A DNA stretch of 64,000 nt from positions 1,770,058 through 1,834,057 of the forward strand of contig KE159795.1 in assembly GCA_000403475.2 (NCBI GenBank), given 5' to 3'. Positions 62,604 through 64,000 of this stretch are shown piece after piece (position 1 is the stretch's first letter; each line of letters begins with the position of its first letter). The notes beneath the pieces were generated by a model. It was not told the DNA's origin, did not search any database, and saw nothing but the letters and a program-made list of their open reading frames with translations. This stretch comes from Lachnospiraceae bacterium MD308. GTDB taxonomy: Bacteria > Bacillota > Clostridia > Lachnospirales > Lachnospiraceae. The translations under genes were made by a program, and so were the position numbers.

Positions 62604-63437
62604 CTAACCTTTTACACCGCCGGATGTAAGTCCCGCAACCAGATGTTTCTCAATTGCAAGGAACAGAACGACAACCGGGATTGTCGCAAACAATGATGTT
62701 GCAAACAAATACTGCCACTGGATAAAGTTGAATCCGTAAAATACATTGATGCCGACAGTTATCGGTTTGAATACATCTGTAGAAATCAATGTAAGTGCAA
62801 TTGTATACTCATTCCATGCATTGATAAACACGAAAATCAATGTGGTGATGATACCAGGCGCAGCCATCGGGAGCAATACTTTAATCAACGCTCTTATTGT
62901 TCCGCAGCCGTCAATCTTCGCAGCCTGCTCCATCTCCGGGGAAATTCCCATAAATGTACCGCGGAGCAGCCAGATTGCGAATGCCTGATTAAACGCCGCA
63001 TTCAGCAGAATAAGCCCCAGTATTGTATCATTGAGATCAATATTGACCATCATCCTGTAGATACCTACCAAAAGGACTACCGGAGAGAACATCTGACTCA
63101 TAATTACAGCGCCCATGAAAATACCTTTTCCTTTGAATTTCATACGGGCAAGGGCATAAGCTGCCGGAATACCACACAGAATTGCAAGCAGTGTAGCGCC
63201 TCCTGCAATCACTATAGAGTTAGTCAGATACTTGAATACCGGCGCTGCCGTCCATATATCACTAAAGTTCGACCACCGCCATACCTCCGGAAGAATATGA
63301 TCTATCGCATACATCTCTTTCTTATCTTTAAGCGCCGTAATAAACATAACCAGATAAGGATACAGAATTATGATACAGAGGATTACGACAAACACATACA
63401 GGAGTACTGTCTGCCATGATTTTCTTTTTGACGACAT
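62604..63437 (-). CDS. ABC sugar transporter permease (MalG type)
   Basis: 277 residues, six helices. EAA loop EQAAKIDGCGTIRALIKVLL present; ends in VAGLTSGGVKG. Pairs with the MalF-type permease one base upstream. Position before the nucleotidyltransferase-NahK-galE group suggests import of galacto-N-biose/lacto-N-biose or a similar glycan piece. No ATPase gene seen. Confidence 0.93.
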   Translation of the reverse strand: MSSKRKSWQTVLLYVFVVILCIIILYPYLVMFITALKDKKEMYAIDHILPEVWRWSNFSDIWTAAPVFKYLTNSIVIAGGATLLAILCGIPAAYALARMKFKGKGIFMGAVIMSQMFSPVVLLVGIYRMMVNIDLNDTILGLILLNAAFNQAFAIWLLRGTFMGISPEMEQAAKIDGCGTIRALIKVLLPMAAPGIITTLIFVFINAWNEYTIALTLISTDVFKPITVGINVFYGFNFIQWQYLFATSLFATIPVVVLFLAIEKHLVAGLTSGGVKG

Positions 63438-64000
63438 TTAACTCTCCTCCTCTCCGCGAAGTGACAGAAACATATAAATGCTGGCACAGAACGCTAAAAT
63501 CACAAAACCAATAACGGACACAGCAGCAGCGTGACCGCCCTTGCCATCCGTAAATGACAACTTATACAAATATGTAACAAGAGTATGCGTCTGATCTGCC
63601 GGAGCTCCTTTGGAAATCGTCCAGACAATTGGGAAAGAGTTAAATACGTAAATAATATTTAACACGGTCGAAACTGTCAAACTCGGCGCTACCAAAGGAA
63701 GCGTAATCTTAAACATCTTCTGCCAGAAGCTGGCACCGTCTACCGACGCAGATTCATATAATGAGCCGTCAATACTTTGCAGACCTGACAGCACACAGAA
63801 CGTAACAAACGGGAATGTAACAAATATACCCACCCAGCATTCCCACGCAAACATGGCTCCTGCTGTTTCTGTCCAGTTTACAAAAGCGTCAATCAGCCCA
63901 ATCTTCTTTAAAAGAATATTCAATGAGCCGTAGTCCGCATTAATAATATATTTCCAGATAACCGACTGAATAATAAGAGCAGTCGCCCACGGAAAAATAA
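63438..64000 (-). CDS. ABC sugar transporter permease (MalF type), N-terminus outside the window
   Basis: The frame is open through the right edge (…PWATALIIQSVIWKYI at the edge), so the gene is cut by the window rather than starting at an internal TTG/ATG near 63923. Contains the EAA loop ESASVDGASFWQKMFKITLP and the typical C-terminal helices. Partner of the MalG-type permease directly downstream. Binding protein and possibly a phosphorylase gene should lie beyond the edge. Confidence 0.9.
   Translation of the reverse strand, partial: IFPWATALIIQSVIWKYIINADYGSLNILLKKIGLIDAFVNWTETAGAMFAWECWVGIFVTFPFVTFCVLSGLQSIDGSLYESASVDGASFWQKMFKITLPLVAPSLTVSTVLNIIYVFNSFPIVWTISKGAPADQTHTLVTYLYKLSFTDGKGGHAAAVSVIGFVILAFCASIYMFLSLRGEEES

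Noticed and set aside
63849-63923. Start of the last permease inside the window
   Set aside because: The frame is open to the edge and the upstream residues match MalF-type permeases, so the gene is truncated by the window.

Overview
The window reads as chromosomal DNA of a low-to-mid GC, Gram-positive gut anaerobe, most likely a Lachnospiraceae member (Dorea/Mediterraneibacter/Blautia-like). Support: a complete V-type ATPase operon, a str operon with a clostridial-length S12, a 2[4Fe-4S] clostridial ferredoxin, a secreted DUF1002 protein, the gdpP-rplI-dnaB block, ABC sugar importers without dedicated ATPases, and strong AGGAGG ribosome binding sites. Most genes lie on the minus strand. No rRNA, tRNA, CRISPR array or intact mobile element was seen.

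Layout. 1-362: start of a secreted protein whose frame is broken by a run of nine C, a candidate phase switch. 643-9069: a two-operon catabolic regulon. One operon holds a hydroxyacid dehydrogenase, a 6-phosphogluconate-dehydrogenase/apionate-oxidoisomerase-like enzyme and a split transketolase. The other holds an amidohydrolase, a small YhdT-like membrane protein and a Na+/solute symporter. Both share the same -35/-10/palindrome arrangement, and a FadR-type GntR regulator sits between them. 9070-10020: decayed DNA. 10099-19079: V-ATPase operon, with five 91-bp repeats between subunits B and D. 19222-22461: BcgI-like restriction-modification system with a small HTH controller. 22484-25257: trmB, a 50-residue basic Cys protein, a thioredoxin and the DUF1002 protein. 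25267-31327: peptide-use cluster (PepD, OPT transporter, M29/NicX-like enzyme, LysR regulator, AroM) with two matching LysR-type boxes. 31380-33350: AlbA_2/Schlafen-type regulator behind an array of 11-12-bp iterons, plus small fragments.

33365-42773: sugar cluster. It holds an ABC importer, two aldo-keto reductases, a PfkB kinase, a class II aldolase, a divergent ADP-dependent-type sugar kinase and an RpiR regulator. 43156-51050: methyl-accepting chemotaxis protein, tuf, fusA, rpsG, rpsL and a hemerythrin-receiver fusion. 51412-59250: UDP-galactopyranose mutase, an HD protein, an orphan sugar-binding lipoprotein, ferredoxin, dnaB, rplI and gdpP. 59377-64000: galE, a NahK-like kinase, a sugar-1-phosphate nucleotidyltransferase and ABC permeases, resembling the lacto-N-biose/galacto-N-biose pathway; it runs off the right edge.

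The parts most likely to be new are the structured tandem repeat inside the V-ATPase operon, the GntR regulon of unknown substrate, the poly-C switch, and the iteron array of the AlbA_2 regulator. All functional statements are read from sequence motifs and family knowledge; no database search was run.
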